64,000 nt of DNA. Source: Diphasiastrum complanatum (Eukaryota > Streptophyta > Lycopodiopsida > Lycopodiales > Lycopodiaceae). Location: positions 44,695,835 to 44,759,834 of the forward strand of contig CM055104.1 in assembly GCA_029204225.1 (NCBI GenBank), given 5' to 3'. The notes below the pieces were generated by a model. It was given only the letters and a program-made list of their open reading frames with translations. It was not told the DNA's origin and did not search any database. How positions within the stretch are numbered: position 1 is the first letter of the stretch; the number at the start of each line of letters is the position of its first letter. Positions 54,212 to 64,000 of the stretch are shown piece after piece. A program made the position numbers and the translations under genes.

Positions 54212-55550
54212 ATGGAGACCACCAATGCAGAACTATCTAAACTAAAATAGTATCTCAATGAAACAATCCAAGACTACACCTATCGGATCATCCAATTAGT
54301 GAAGGATTGTAATCCACCGATTCCTAAATGGATCGTCATGGCAAAATACTATGTTGGACTGCCCAAAAGGATCAGATCTGGTATGGCAGAATTAGCATCC
54401 TATGCGTCACCTGTACAACTTTGTAAGGATGCTGCCATGATGGAAATATCACAAGGGATGAGGGATTTTCCCTATCGCTCTGATGAATCATTAGATGGAG
54501 AATCAGAGGAACAAAGGTCAGCAACGAGTGATGATCCAACAAGAATGGAATCCTGTACAAGGCAACTAACTGAGCAGAGTCAAGCAGATCAAGTGCAGCG
54601 GAAGACCAAAAACCTTGCACTTCAAGTTCAGGCCGTCCTCAAGCTTTTGCTTGCACAGTCAATTTTCTTGAAAATGATGAATGTACCTTCTGCTTTGGAG
54701 ATAATCCAAGTACCAGGTGTCCAATCAAGAATCTGTGCTTGTTAAAAGGACAAAATACAGAGCAACAGGTTTGTCAAGAGCAAGATCCAGTGGTTCAACG
54801 GTCAGAAGCAGAATCAAGCCAACAAGATACTCACCAGAAGGATGGATGTCAGATTGATCCATCTAAATTTTGAGTTTCTTCAACAAACAGTGGCAAGGTA
54901 GAAGTTTTGGTTATATCCTCTTACATGTCACCGAATTCAATGGAGGACCATAACAGCCTAGCAGACTATTTTATGGAAGATCCTAAGGGGAATCTGTTAC
55001 TAGTGTATGCCTATCAACTTAGAGGTGATGACATATTGCACTCAGTTAGGTGCTATGGATGCGGAAGAAAACACCGCCGTGCTGAATGTCCACACCGAGG
55101 GGATCCATCAACATTTGATTCCTCGTGTTTACAATGCGGAGTTAATCATCCATGTCGAGATTGCCCGATGAGAAATTCACAAATATCTCGGAGGCATTTG
55201 GCCTATGTAGACCGACATGCACTTGGGGTAACCCTTCCACCTCGAACGTACTACAAAAGAAAAATCTTAGTGCCACCGGGTTATGAAGCGAGTGATGAAC
55301 AAGAAAATCTGGCAAAAGTCCCCCAAGGTACGCAAAGATACCCTCGAGCAAACAAGTAGAACCATCACAGAATACAAAGATGGTAGAATCCATCAAGCCA
55401 ACGATTGTCGAGGAAGTCAAGACACTGGCAACCGAGGAAGTCCGACAGATTCTATCAGGGCTTTTTTCGCACTCAATGCGAAGAATTCTTAGTGATGAAT
55501 TACAAAAGGGACTCACATCAATGGAGCAACGAGAAGGCAATTTAGCTTAA
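54212..55550 (+). pseudogene. Gypsy-type gag with tandem zinc clusters (copy B)
   Basis: Start METTNAELSKLK at 54212, one stop, then IPKWIVMAKYYVGLPKRIRS and AELASYASPVQLCKDAAMME. From 54907: LVYAYQLRGDDILHSVRC, CYGCGRKHRRAECP (zinc knuckle), then CLQCGVNHPCRDCP (second cluster) and LPPRTYYKRKILVPPGYEAS. Frame changes occur near 54740 and 55360, after which RITEYKDG-type residues continue in other frames to about 55550. The copy A locus at 8.1-9.8 kb has the same layout but is more decayed. Confidence 0.78.
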
Positions 55551-56253
55551 GATCCAAGGAAAAGTGCAATCACGCATCCTTCAACGGGGAAGTGCAATGA
55601 CCAAGAGAAGACTAAAGTTGATGAATGCCCCTCAACGAGCAAGATTCAACCATAGTCTACTTGTTCCACAATTCAATAGACTCCTAAATCAACGCCAATT
55701 CAGGGTATATCCATTCTTCAAAGGCCAAATCCAGGGAATCCAAGCCCAAATAGGCCTCCAGTACAGCAAGCACCAGTGCCTACAATGACAAAGCCTTGTC
55801 CTTAATCTATGATATTGACTGTTGAGGAAAGTCGTCAAGTTATGGCATACTTCGAATACCTGGACAGACAAGAGCATCAAGCAAGCACGTCATATCCACA
55901 TTACGGGGGAGTCTATGACATTAGGACCAGTTGCGCCGATCTATGAAGATCCATTATATTAGCAAGATTTATCTTGGGATCCTCCGATGGAATGCCTCGA
56001 CTACCCAATTGTCAATGAACAAGGTTATCCGATATTATTGAATATCTGGCAAGTCCAGGTTCTTGCTGATCAACAATCAATAAAGCCTCAGGTTTTACGT
56101 AAGCGGATTCTCTCCATGCTTTTTCTGAAGCACCCATGTCCCAGCAATAAAAGAACCAACAATAGCGCCCCTTCACTACAGTTGCAGCCTAGTGCCGAAG
56201 GACCGACACTACTTTGGGCTGTGGACCTTGTTGTGGGTATTTCATATATATAA
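55551..56253 (+). mobile_element. Downstream gag tail of the copy B gypsy element, decayed
   Basis: Pro/Gln-rich broken frames to about 55800, then MAYFEYLDRQEHQASTSYPH near 55840-55900 and PIVNEQGYPILLNIWQVQVL at 55987-56250. Hydrophilic with several stops. Probably the C-terminal gag extension before protease; no protease motif is seen. Confidence 0.5.
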
Positions 56254-56879
<626 letters not shown>

Positions 56880-56968
56880 GTTGGGATAGTATAGCTTTGG
56901 GTAGGCGCTCAAGCCCCCAAAGCCTTTCTCAACCTAGGCATTTTCTCTCTCCCTCTCTCCACTCTCTT

Positions 56969-57172
<204 letters not shown>

Positions 57173-57249
57173 TATGCAGGTGAACGCGAGGTTTCCACTC
57201 CCAATGACGGACCCCTATGCTACATCGACGACACAACAGGCCAGCCAGT

Positions 57250-57484
57250 CCTCGACGACTTCAGGTTTCTTCTCCTTCTTCTCCCCCGCATAAACCTCCG
57301 GTTGAAAACCGAGATTGGGTGAAGACATCAATTTGACTTGATTCAACAGAACCTCCATGTGCTAATCTCTCATCTGATTATGATTATTCATATCATTGAG
57401 CGCCGTACTCAACTGTTGACAAATCACCATATAAGATGCCGCACCTGGATTCGCAACTTGATTTGAAGTTTCTTCGGCCATCTC
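57250..57484 (-). pseudogene. Gypsy-type gag N terminus
   Basis: ATG at 57482-57484: MAEETSNQVANPGAASYMVI, then CQQLSTALNDMNNHNQMRD, a stop, LLNQVKLMSSPNLGFQPEVY and EKKEKKPEVVEDWLA. It matches the start of the plus-strand gag remnant at 38150. The protein-like signal is lost before the (TC)n tract at 57170, so the microsatellite lies at the truncation point. Confidence 0.65.
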
Positions 57485-59245
57485 GATATATCTATCCTAA
57501 AAATTACTAAATTTAGTTAATATCAGATTAACTCATAGTGAAGTACAGTTGACCAAAATTGACTGAAATTGACTCTAGCATAGTCAAATCACTATTTTTA
57601 GTCAATTTCATAGATATTCCAAGAAACTGGAAAAAACTAAAATTTTGAGTTTTTTGCACTTTAAATTTTTCTTTTTTTTAAAAATTTTACGTTTTCTAAA
57701 AATTCGTAAAAAAAACCATTGTCAGATATTAAGCAACCGGAATCGAAAATTCGATTCACTGTTTGATTTTTAATTTTACTACTTTAATGTCCATCAGACA
57801 TGCAAGACATGCGACATTAAACTGATTTTTCACTATTACGGAATTTAACGTAAAATCAAGTTCTACGGAAACTGTCAGCTATAACACCCAATTTTGTATC
57901 TATCAGTTATAGTACATGCGTATAACCACACAAAACAGATCTAAACCACTCATGCATGTCAGGATCACTCTGAGAATCAATATGCAGACATTCCATGCAA
58001 GCACAGTACCTCAAAATAGGAAATTGACTTGCATGCAATCAGAACAACAATTAGAACAATTCGAAGTTCTACCAATTTTGCTCACAAAATTGCAAAACTT
58101 TAGATGATCATAACGTTGGCTACTGGACACCAAATTGGGTGCTGTAAAGCTCAGTACAGAAGGAGACCTAGTGAACAAAACTCTCGCCATGTCAGCTTGT
58201 CACACGTGCGAGTTCAGAACAGCCAAAGAACCTATAGGAGGGCGCATTTTTTCAAGTCCAATCAGTCTAAAAACGTGCAAACACTCAACCAAGCCTAAAA
58301 GTGATGATACAAACAGTCTTAAATGGTCTCTAAGAGTTCCATGAAGCCTTCATACAGATCTTATGAAGTAGTATGGGCTGAGAACCATGAAATCTTGATT
58401 TCTAGAAGTCAAAATTGCTACCAACTTGATGGAATTGAAACATAAGCCTCTACCCATCAATTTACAGATCTGATAGCTTTCTGGAAAGGTAAAAAGAAAC
58501 ACAAATCATGATGTAAAAAATCCTAAATGATTCCCTTATGGATCTAGAGAAATCCACCCCCCAAAATTCACCAGAATTGGTCAATTTTTTACTTCCTACA
58601 AACCCAATTGCTGGAATTCTTGGCTCTAACTTCTAGGATAGCTTCAAAAGACTATAAGTCATCTTTTCTCAGCTTTAATTGATGTTCAACAACCTCCTAC
58701 CATCCAATTTCATGAAAAAATAGGCAAAAATCATGGATTTTGGCCCTTTCTAGGTTTTTTCACCATGACTAATTGGAATTAAATGGCAAGAACATTTTCC
58801 AAATTCACATGCAATCCTATTTACAGAAGTATAACCAACCTATTGATCTAAACTTGCTAGATTTGAATTCTACCATCAGTTTTGTGCCAAAAACATGAAA
58901 AACAAGCCAAATTTGGCCACAAAAGAGCCTAGAATCCAAATACATGAGAAGATCCAACATGCAACCTGAATTTCAACTACTTCAAAGTGAATTAACTTGC
59001 TGGAAATTTCAAATCCATAACTGTTATGAGCTACACATGCTACAACTACAAAAAGACAACCAAAATTGATTTCCTAGCACAATCATTCATAAACCACAAT
59101 GAATTTGAGAGAGATATGGATTAAGCAAATTGAAATTGGGAAGATCCACCAACTTGCAATCTTGCTCCTCTCCTTGGATGAGAATACTAGTTGATTACCA
59201 CCAAGCTCCAATGAAAACCACCACCTCTCCAAACTTGTAAGCCTT
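57485..59245 (-). other. Long untranslated leader of a minus-strand LTR element
   Basis: 1.76 kb between the gag ATG (57484) and the primer-binding site (59246-59257). AT-rich, with no gene on either strand that I recognise. Long leaders of this kind occur in several plant gypsy groups. Confidence 0.45.
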
Positions 59246-59765
59246 GCTCTGATACCACTATAAGAGAAGCGCCTTAGATCCTGCTTACAAATCACAAACA
59301 CAATGGATAACACACAATGGATAGACCACCCAACCAAGTAGAAGCATCCAATCAAACTCTAGAAGCTTCACCCCCAAGCCAAGGAACAAGAAGCATGAAT
59401 ATAGAGAGAGATCCTGGCAATGAAACCACAACCATAATGAGGAGTAGGGCGAGTTTGGACCCAATATATAGAGCCGAAAGCATCCTGGGCACATAGCCAT
59501 GCATAGCCCTAAGTTCCATATACATAGATTCATCAAGAATAGAGTCCTAAGCATGGACCAACTATTCATAGAATTGCTATTGATAACTCTACACATGCAT
59601 ACATTGTCTCATACCTTGCCTAAACTCCATTTAGTGTGTTCTGGGCCTCACAAAGATATTAGTTACTTTCGGGTCACGTCCAGTATGACGTGGCATAACT
59701 AACAGCTAGTTTCATTGGAGTACCGTTGTGTATCCAAGACTAGGAGTATATTGTAGCCTATGTAC
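59246..59765 (-). mobile_element. LTR with tRNA-Met primer-binding site (minus orientation)
   Basis: Plus bases 59246-59257 (gctctgatacca) complement a perfect tRNA-Met primer-binding site. To the right is an LTR-like segment sharing words with the LTR at 11530-12116 (cacccaaccaa, cccccaagcca, tagagtcct...atg, caactatt-atag). The right end is uncertain (about 59765). A TATA-like CTATATATTGG lies at about 59462-59472 on the minus strand. Confidence 0.6.
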
Positions 59766-59770
59766 TGGTC

Positions 59771-60543
59771 GTGGACATAACACCCGTCATTCCATTAATG
59801 ATGATAGACCCAATTCCTATAGCTTGGTGCGCAGGAGAACCTAGTACTTCTGTAGCCCACGTTTTGGAAGATCGTATTCTTTCGGTGAATGATGATTTGA
59901 TGATTGATGACCAAGTCCTCATGTATCTCAATCAAAAACGTTTCGCACCAATTCATGCGATAGAGCTTTCAGTTCCACTAGCACATCCACATCCATAATT
60001 CCCAAAGTTATAGAGAACTTCATGGAACCTCCTTTTGATCTTCCAAGCCACTTCAAAGATTTCACACTTGATGATGTCGTCATCCAATTACCGCAACTCC
60101 AATGGAAATCTACACAGGCTTCCCACTCCTTTGAAGGACCAACAAAGACCAAAGAGCTAAATCTTAAAGGTCCTGATGAGGAGATGGATCGCATAGTTCA
60201 CGTCAGAGCCCACCTCACGCTAAGTCAACTTCTTGATTTGGAGGCCGTACTACACAAATACAGAGATGTATTTTCCTGGAATTATACTGAAATGAAGGGG
60301 GTACCACCTAAAATAACAGTCCATACTATTCCAGTAGAAGAGCACACTAAGCCTATTCGGGTTAAGCCTTACTGTTGTAACCCGGTTTATCATGAACGGA
60401 TTGATGAGGATATTAAGAAGCTCCTAGATGCTGGCTTCATTTATGAAGTCCAACACACGGATTGGGTATTGCCCATCGTGGTAGTTCCCAAGAAAAACAA
60501 CAAGCTTTGTATTTGCGTATTCTCGAGTCCCAGAAGTAGCTAG
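59771..60543 (+). pseudogene. Gypsy reverse transcriptase N-terminal fragment
   Basis: After pre-RT spacer frames (59771-59998 and from 60022), the segment 60230-60520 reads LHKYRDVFSWNYTEMKGVPP, HTKPIRVKPYCCNPVYHERI, DEDIKKLLDAGFIYEVQHTD and WVLPIVVVPKKNNKLCICV. This is the canonical gypsy RT start (finger region). It is cut off exactly where the next motif (V-D-Y/F-R) should follow, so the palm with YxDD is missing. Same strand as the gag at 54.2 kb, so both may come from one element split by the minus-strand insertion between them. Confidence 0.88.
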
Positions 60544-60548
60544 AAGAG

Positions 60549-61157
60549 GTGACGAAGGCCCTGCAACAGGTCTTGAACAAAGTGAACCAATTATGGAGCA
60601 CGGTGTGCAAGGCCCAGGCAAGAATTTCTGATCAAAAACCCAGGGACAATGACAGAGATGATGGAGCATCTGGTTACGATGGATCCACCCATCAGTTAGA
60701 TGGAAGCTCGGGATTGGACAACAAGAGGACCGAAGCTGCTTCTGGGAGTTTCTCCAATCCCCCACCTAGCTATAAATCTTCTTATTATTCTGCCTTCAAT
60801 TTCTCCCAAACCTTCATTTCTACTTACCCCATACCTCCACCCTCATCCTCTCAACCCCCTCTAAGCCGACTTCTGAGACCACACCAAGGGCCTCCCAAGA
60901 CGTACAAAGCCCGATGGGACAAGTTCCTAAAACAACTTAGTTCTCCTGGGGCTGTGTACAATGTTGTTGAGAATCTTGTTCCTACTAAACCGGTCATTGA
61001 CATGATTGAGTCTATTATAGAGCGGCCTTCATGTCCTCTTGCTATGTCACGATGGTGGAAGACTGGCAGGAATTCGGATTCATCGAAAAGGTGCAAGGCT
61101 ACCTGGGGCCATAATCCTTCGGAAACAGATTACGTTTCCAAGTATTTGAAGCCCTAG
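60549..61157 (+). CDS. Unrecognised ORF, about 200 codons, abutting a truncated gypsy RT
   Basis: Begins six bases after the truncated RT frame. Residues 1-60 are hydrophilic (KALQQVLNKVNQLWSTVCKA), 75-115 are Ser/Pro/Tyr-rich, and 118-170 look globular (YKARWDKFLKQLSSPGAVYN, VVENLVPTKPVIDMIESIIE). Near 61050 a different frame becomes more protein-like (VEDWQEFGFIEKVQGYLGP, then FGNRLRFQVFEALGKKMSTR to 61241). A frameshift near 61050 is therefore likely and the true product may end differently. No family recognised. It might be host-derived or the coding part of an uncharacterised element. Confidence 0.4.
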   Translation: MTKALQQVLNKVNQLWSTVCKAQARISDQKPRDNDRDDGASGYDGSTHQLDGSSGLDNKRTEAASGSFSNPPPSYKSSYYSAFNFSQTFISTYPIPPPSSSQPPLSRLLRPHQGPPKTYKARWDKFLKQLSSPGAVYNVVENLVPTKPVIDMIESIIERPSCPLAMSRWWKTGRNSDSSKRCKATWGHNPSETDYVSKYLKP

Positions 61158-61344
61158 GAAAGAAAATGAGCACAAGAAAGCAATTTGTGAGGCGACGAGG
61201 CGAACAGGACTTGCAGGAGGTTCTCAAGTGGGCAGGAATGTAAAGGCCATTGAGAGATCTCAAACTTTGCAAAACAATTTTGCAGCGAATAAGAACTTGG
61301 TTTTACGCAAGCGACAGAAGATCCACGCTTTTTCTACATCTGCT

Positions 61345-61570
61345 CATCTGATACCTGCAGGAATCATAACTTAGACAGCCAAATTATTTGAAGAACGTCT
61401 ACAACCGGCTTCCGGCTGATCTCCAACAAAGGGTAACCAATCCTATCATATTTCAATTCAGATGATAAGTTCAATAATTTGAAGATCACTCAAGACTTGG
61501 CCATCTTCAAGAACTTTCGTGAATTAGCATTTAGAACAACTCTGCGGAAATACACTAAGTGTCGCAACAA
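61345..61570 (+). mobile_element. LTR fragment of the 36.1-37.6 kb copia family
   Basis: Matches the reverse complement of 37322-37530: ctgatctccaacaaagggta and gacttggccatcttcaagaa occur in both with few differences. A duplicated 23-base word (gaaatacactaagtgtc) occurs at about 61547-61563 and 61578-61594. The LTR jumps directly to the middle of gag near 61595; the primer-binding site and gag start are deleted. Confidence 0.75.
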
Positions 61571-62190
61571 TATATAGAAATACACTAAGTGTCAGATGGT
61601 GATCAAGCAAAGTCTTGGAAGATCAAAGATTAGAAAGCCTTAGCATTTATCACACTCAATCTGGCCGACTCCCAGATATCCCATGTTACCACATGCAAAA
61701 CCTCTAAGGATGCATTAGATTTGTTATCAAATCTCTATGAGACTCATGATGTAACCACTAGATTACATCTTAGAAGTAAGTTCTTTACTTTTGTGCTATT
61801 CAAGATGATGATGCCATTATGACCTTGCTTTCTTCTCTTACAAAGTCGTATGAGCACTTTGTGGTGATGATCTCCACACAACCCGACCTCACTCTTCATC
61901 GATCATCTTCTTCAAGAAGAAATGCGGAGAAAGACCAGCGGCCTATCCATCAAAGACAAATCGATGGCCATGTACGCCAAAAAGAAAGACTATTCCAAGG
62001 GCAAGAATCAAGTGTAGCAGTAGCAACAACATAAGCCTCACACTCAAGCTGAGAATAGTGGATCACGCAAGAAGCTTTTCTGCAGATATTGCAAGAGATC
62101 CAATCATGCGATTCAAGGAGCAAGATACACACATGTTAATGACTTACAACAGTGGCGAAGAAGACCACGAAAGCTAGTACCTAGACAGCA
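61571..62190 (+). pseudogene. Copia gag with zinc knuckle, decayed
   Basis: Frames in order: DLLSNLYETHDVTTRLHLRS (about 61715), LLSSLTKSYEHFVVMISTQP (61819-61880), then after frame changes KDQRPIHQRQIDGHVRQKER. Near 62085 CRYCKRSNHAIQ is the first half of a CCHC knuckle whose last residues are lost. Nearly the same gag is found on the minus strand at 35406-36043. Confidence 0.8.
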
Positions 62191-62444
62191 GTGCTACCCA
62201 ATACATGACCTCTCGCAAGGAATGGTTTACCGAGTATGCAGCTTACAACATAGATCAATTCATCTACCTCGGAGATTCAAGCACCATACACATGGAAGGC
62301 AAAGGGATAGTCAAGATCGCGTTCAAAAACGATCTTTCTATTTATGTCACCAATGTTCTTCACGTACCTCAGTTGTCAAAAAACCTGTTGTCAGTTTCTA
62401 AGATGACTGATGAGTACTACACTGTTACTTTCTCATCTGAGTAG
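62191..62444 (+). pseudogene. Copia aspartic protease, active site lost
   Basis: Starting near 62191 the frame reads YLDSSATQYMTSRKEWFTEY where functional copies have D-S-G-A-S/T-x-H-M, so the catalytic glycine is Ser. FIYLGDSSTIHMEGKGIVKI and VTNVLHVPQLSKNLLSVSKM follow, which is the standard protease C-terminal half. A TAG ends the frame at 62444. Confidence 0.85.
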
Positions 62445-63250
62445 TGTACAATCTTCGATGAAGATACTACTCTGATTACATGCACTAGAGTCGAAAATCT
62501 TTATGTACTCTCTAATTCAGTTGCATTAGCTAGTATCTCTCATGAAAATGTAAATGATAATGCTATTCTGTGGCATAGTTGATCTGGACACGTGAATACA
62601 AGATCACTTTCCTATATGCGTTGTAATAATTTAGTTGATGAATTACAATTCTCTTCTTCATTGGATAGGAAATATTTCTTTTGTGAATCATGCATTTATG
62701 GGAAGCACTCTAGAAGCAAGTTTCCCAAATCACATTCCATCAAAACAAAGCATGTATTAGATCTTGTACATAGCGATATTTGTGGTTCAATGCCAACTCC
62801 GTCCTTAGGAGATGCAATCTATTTTATCACTTTCATAGATGATTATTCTAGATGGTCTACAGTCATGTTCATTAAGCACAAATCAGAAGCCTTTGAATGC
62901 TTCAAGAGATTCAAGGCCATGGCTGAGACACAAACGTCTACAAAAGTGAAAGCACTCCGAACTGATGGCAGCGCCAAATGCCTCTCTAATGAGATGTCCG
63001 ACTACATGGTTGAACATGATATTAGAAGATAGTTCACCAATTCCTATTCACCTCAACAGAACGGGATTGCAGAAAAGAAGAACCAAACTCTTCTCAACTC
63101 AGCAAGATCTATGCTACATCAATCACATCTACCTATGAAGTTCTGGGTAGAAGCTACTACCACAGCCTGTTACTTACAGAACAGATCTCGTACCAAAGCC
63201 ATCAACAACAAAACTCCTTATTTGGCATGGACACAAGCCTAGTGTCAGCC
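62445..63250 (+). pseudogene. Copia integrase with an interrupted frame
   Basis: GAG-pre-integrase: NDNAILWHS, stop, SGHVNTRSLSYMRCNNLVD and YFFCESCIYGKHSRSKFPKS (zinc-binding H-H-C-C). Core: VHSDICGSMPTPSLGDAIYF (first Asp), FIDDYSRWSTVMFIKHKSEA, KALRTDGSAKCLSNEMSDYM (second Asp; GGE is changed to SAK), a stop near 63032, then FTNSYSPQQNGIAEKKNQTL (third Glu present) and WVEATTTACYLQNRSRTKAI. Three in-frame stops at least. Confidence 0.88.
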
Positions 63251-63743
63251 ATTTAGAAATCTTTGATTGTATATGTTTTGTTCACATTCCTAAACAACTT
63301 AGGAAGAAGCTAGATCATAGGACAAGTAAATGTATTTCATTAGCTATCCTGATGATCATAAAGCTTACAAAGTTTATGATCCATCCACCAATGTAGTATT
63401 TTTCTCTAGGGATATAATATTTCAAGAACATACATACTATGATTTCAAACAACCATCGATAAACAATGATATGTCATTTTACCCTATTTTACGTAGCATG
63501 GATTCTTCTAGCGTTGATGTTCCTTCTACAGAACCTGCGACTACAGCTATAGAAGCCGAGCAGCCGACAGTTCCTGTCACCAGACCAGACCAAGCTAGCT
63601 CACGCAGATCTGGAGAAATTCAAGAAGAAGAATCATCGCATCTTGGTCAACCAAACGTCCGTAGATCCTCACGGACTCAGACAGTTCTTGAGGGGTACAC
63701 ACCTCAATCATTCAGGACTTCATCAGAAAAACTGAGAGCGTAG
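63251..63743 (+). pseudogene. Copia post-integrase connector
   Basis: From 63330: FISYPDDHKAYKVYDPSTNV and VFFSRDIIFQEHTYYDF, which end the integrase C-terminal region. Then comes a Ser/Thr/Pro/Glu-rich variable connector (VPSTEPATTAIEAEQPTVPV) and PNVRRSSRTQTVLEGYTPQS. Intact over 137 codons. Confidence 0.82.
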
Positions 63744-64000
63744 ACGAAGCAATTAACTCCAAGGATGTTGTGAAGTGGCAAGAAGCTATGGAAAGCGACT
63801 ACATCTCACTTTTGACTTCCCCACTCACAAGAGAGTTATCGACAACAAGTGGATCTTCAAGAAGAAGATTAACTCAAATGATTCCATTGCTAAATGGAAA
63901 GCATGACTGGTGGCTAAAGGATTTACTCAAGTCCAAGGAGTGCATTATCAAGAAATTTTTATTGTTGTTGTCAAGATGCAGTCAATCAGGACTCCGATTG
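63744..64000 (+). pseudogene. Copia reverse transcriptase start, runs off the window
   Basis: WQEAMESDYISLL, then in a shifted frame HKRVIDNKWIFKKKINSNDS, IAKWKA, a stop, LVAKGFTQVQGVHYQEIF and VKMQSIRTPI. This is the start of the copia RT domain and corresponds to the minus-strand piece at 35200-35400. The catalytic motif lies beyond the right edge. Confidence 0.85.

Overview
This window looks like nuclear DNA of a land plant with a large, repeat-rich genome. It has host exons separated by kilobases of decayed Ty1/copia and Ty3/gypsy LTR retrotransposons, primer-binding sites complementary to initiator tRNA-Met, plant-like GT..AG introns, a telo-box in a 5' leader and long pure (GA/TC)n tracts. 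A seed-free vascular plant (fern-like) or a gymnosperm would fit, but the lineage is a guess. I see no bacterial operon, CRISPR array, rRNA gene or intact tRNA gene.

Only two host genes are recognisable. (1) The minus strand at 882-2135 encodes a cysteine-rich RBR-like (RING1-IBR) protein. It is probably the 5' exon of a longer gene, because a splice-donor-like site lies near its end. (2) The plus strand at 20025-28569 encodes a PUS1/TruA-type tRNA pseudouridine synthase in two coding exons, 20025-22183 and 28299-28569. The joint is phase-compatible and gives 809 residues. Its 6.1 kb intron contains an antisense, decayed gypsy element (about 22.66-27.06 kb).

The rest is mostly transposon archaeology. 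Left part (2-19 kb): a 76-bp tandem duplication, an unrecognised coiled-coil/proline-rich ORF cluster (4.1-6.4 kb) interrupted by an LTR fragment, a gypsy-type gag remnant (8.1-9.8), a copia RNase H end (9.9-10.5), two minus-strand LTRs (11.5-12.1 and 14.2-14.6), copia pieces (15.9-17.0 and 18.4-19.2) and a tRNA-derived SINE-like head near 17.5 kb. Right part (28.6-64 kb): a chain of mostly minus-strand copia elements (33.9-37.6, 39.1-43.7, 43.9-45.8). Then comes a plus-strand non-autonomous LTR element (48.49-52.74 kb) that has both LTRs, a polypurine tract, gag and protease, but an unrecognised reading frame where integrase and reverse transcriptase should be. Next is a second copy of the gypsy gag family (54.2-56.3) with matching RT (59.8-60.5), apparently split by a nested minus-strand element. 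The window ends in a copia element (61.6-64.0) that runs off the edge.

The best leads for new biology are the unrecognised ORF inside the 48.5-52.7 kb element, the unrecognised ORFs at 4.1-6.4 and 60.5-61.2 kb, and the gypsy-loaded intron of the PUS1-like gene. Nearly all transposon reading frames contain stops, frameshifts or lost catalytic residues, so I see no autonomous element here. Everything is read by eye; no alignment or database search was run.
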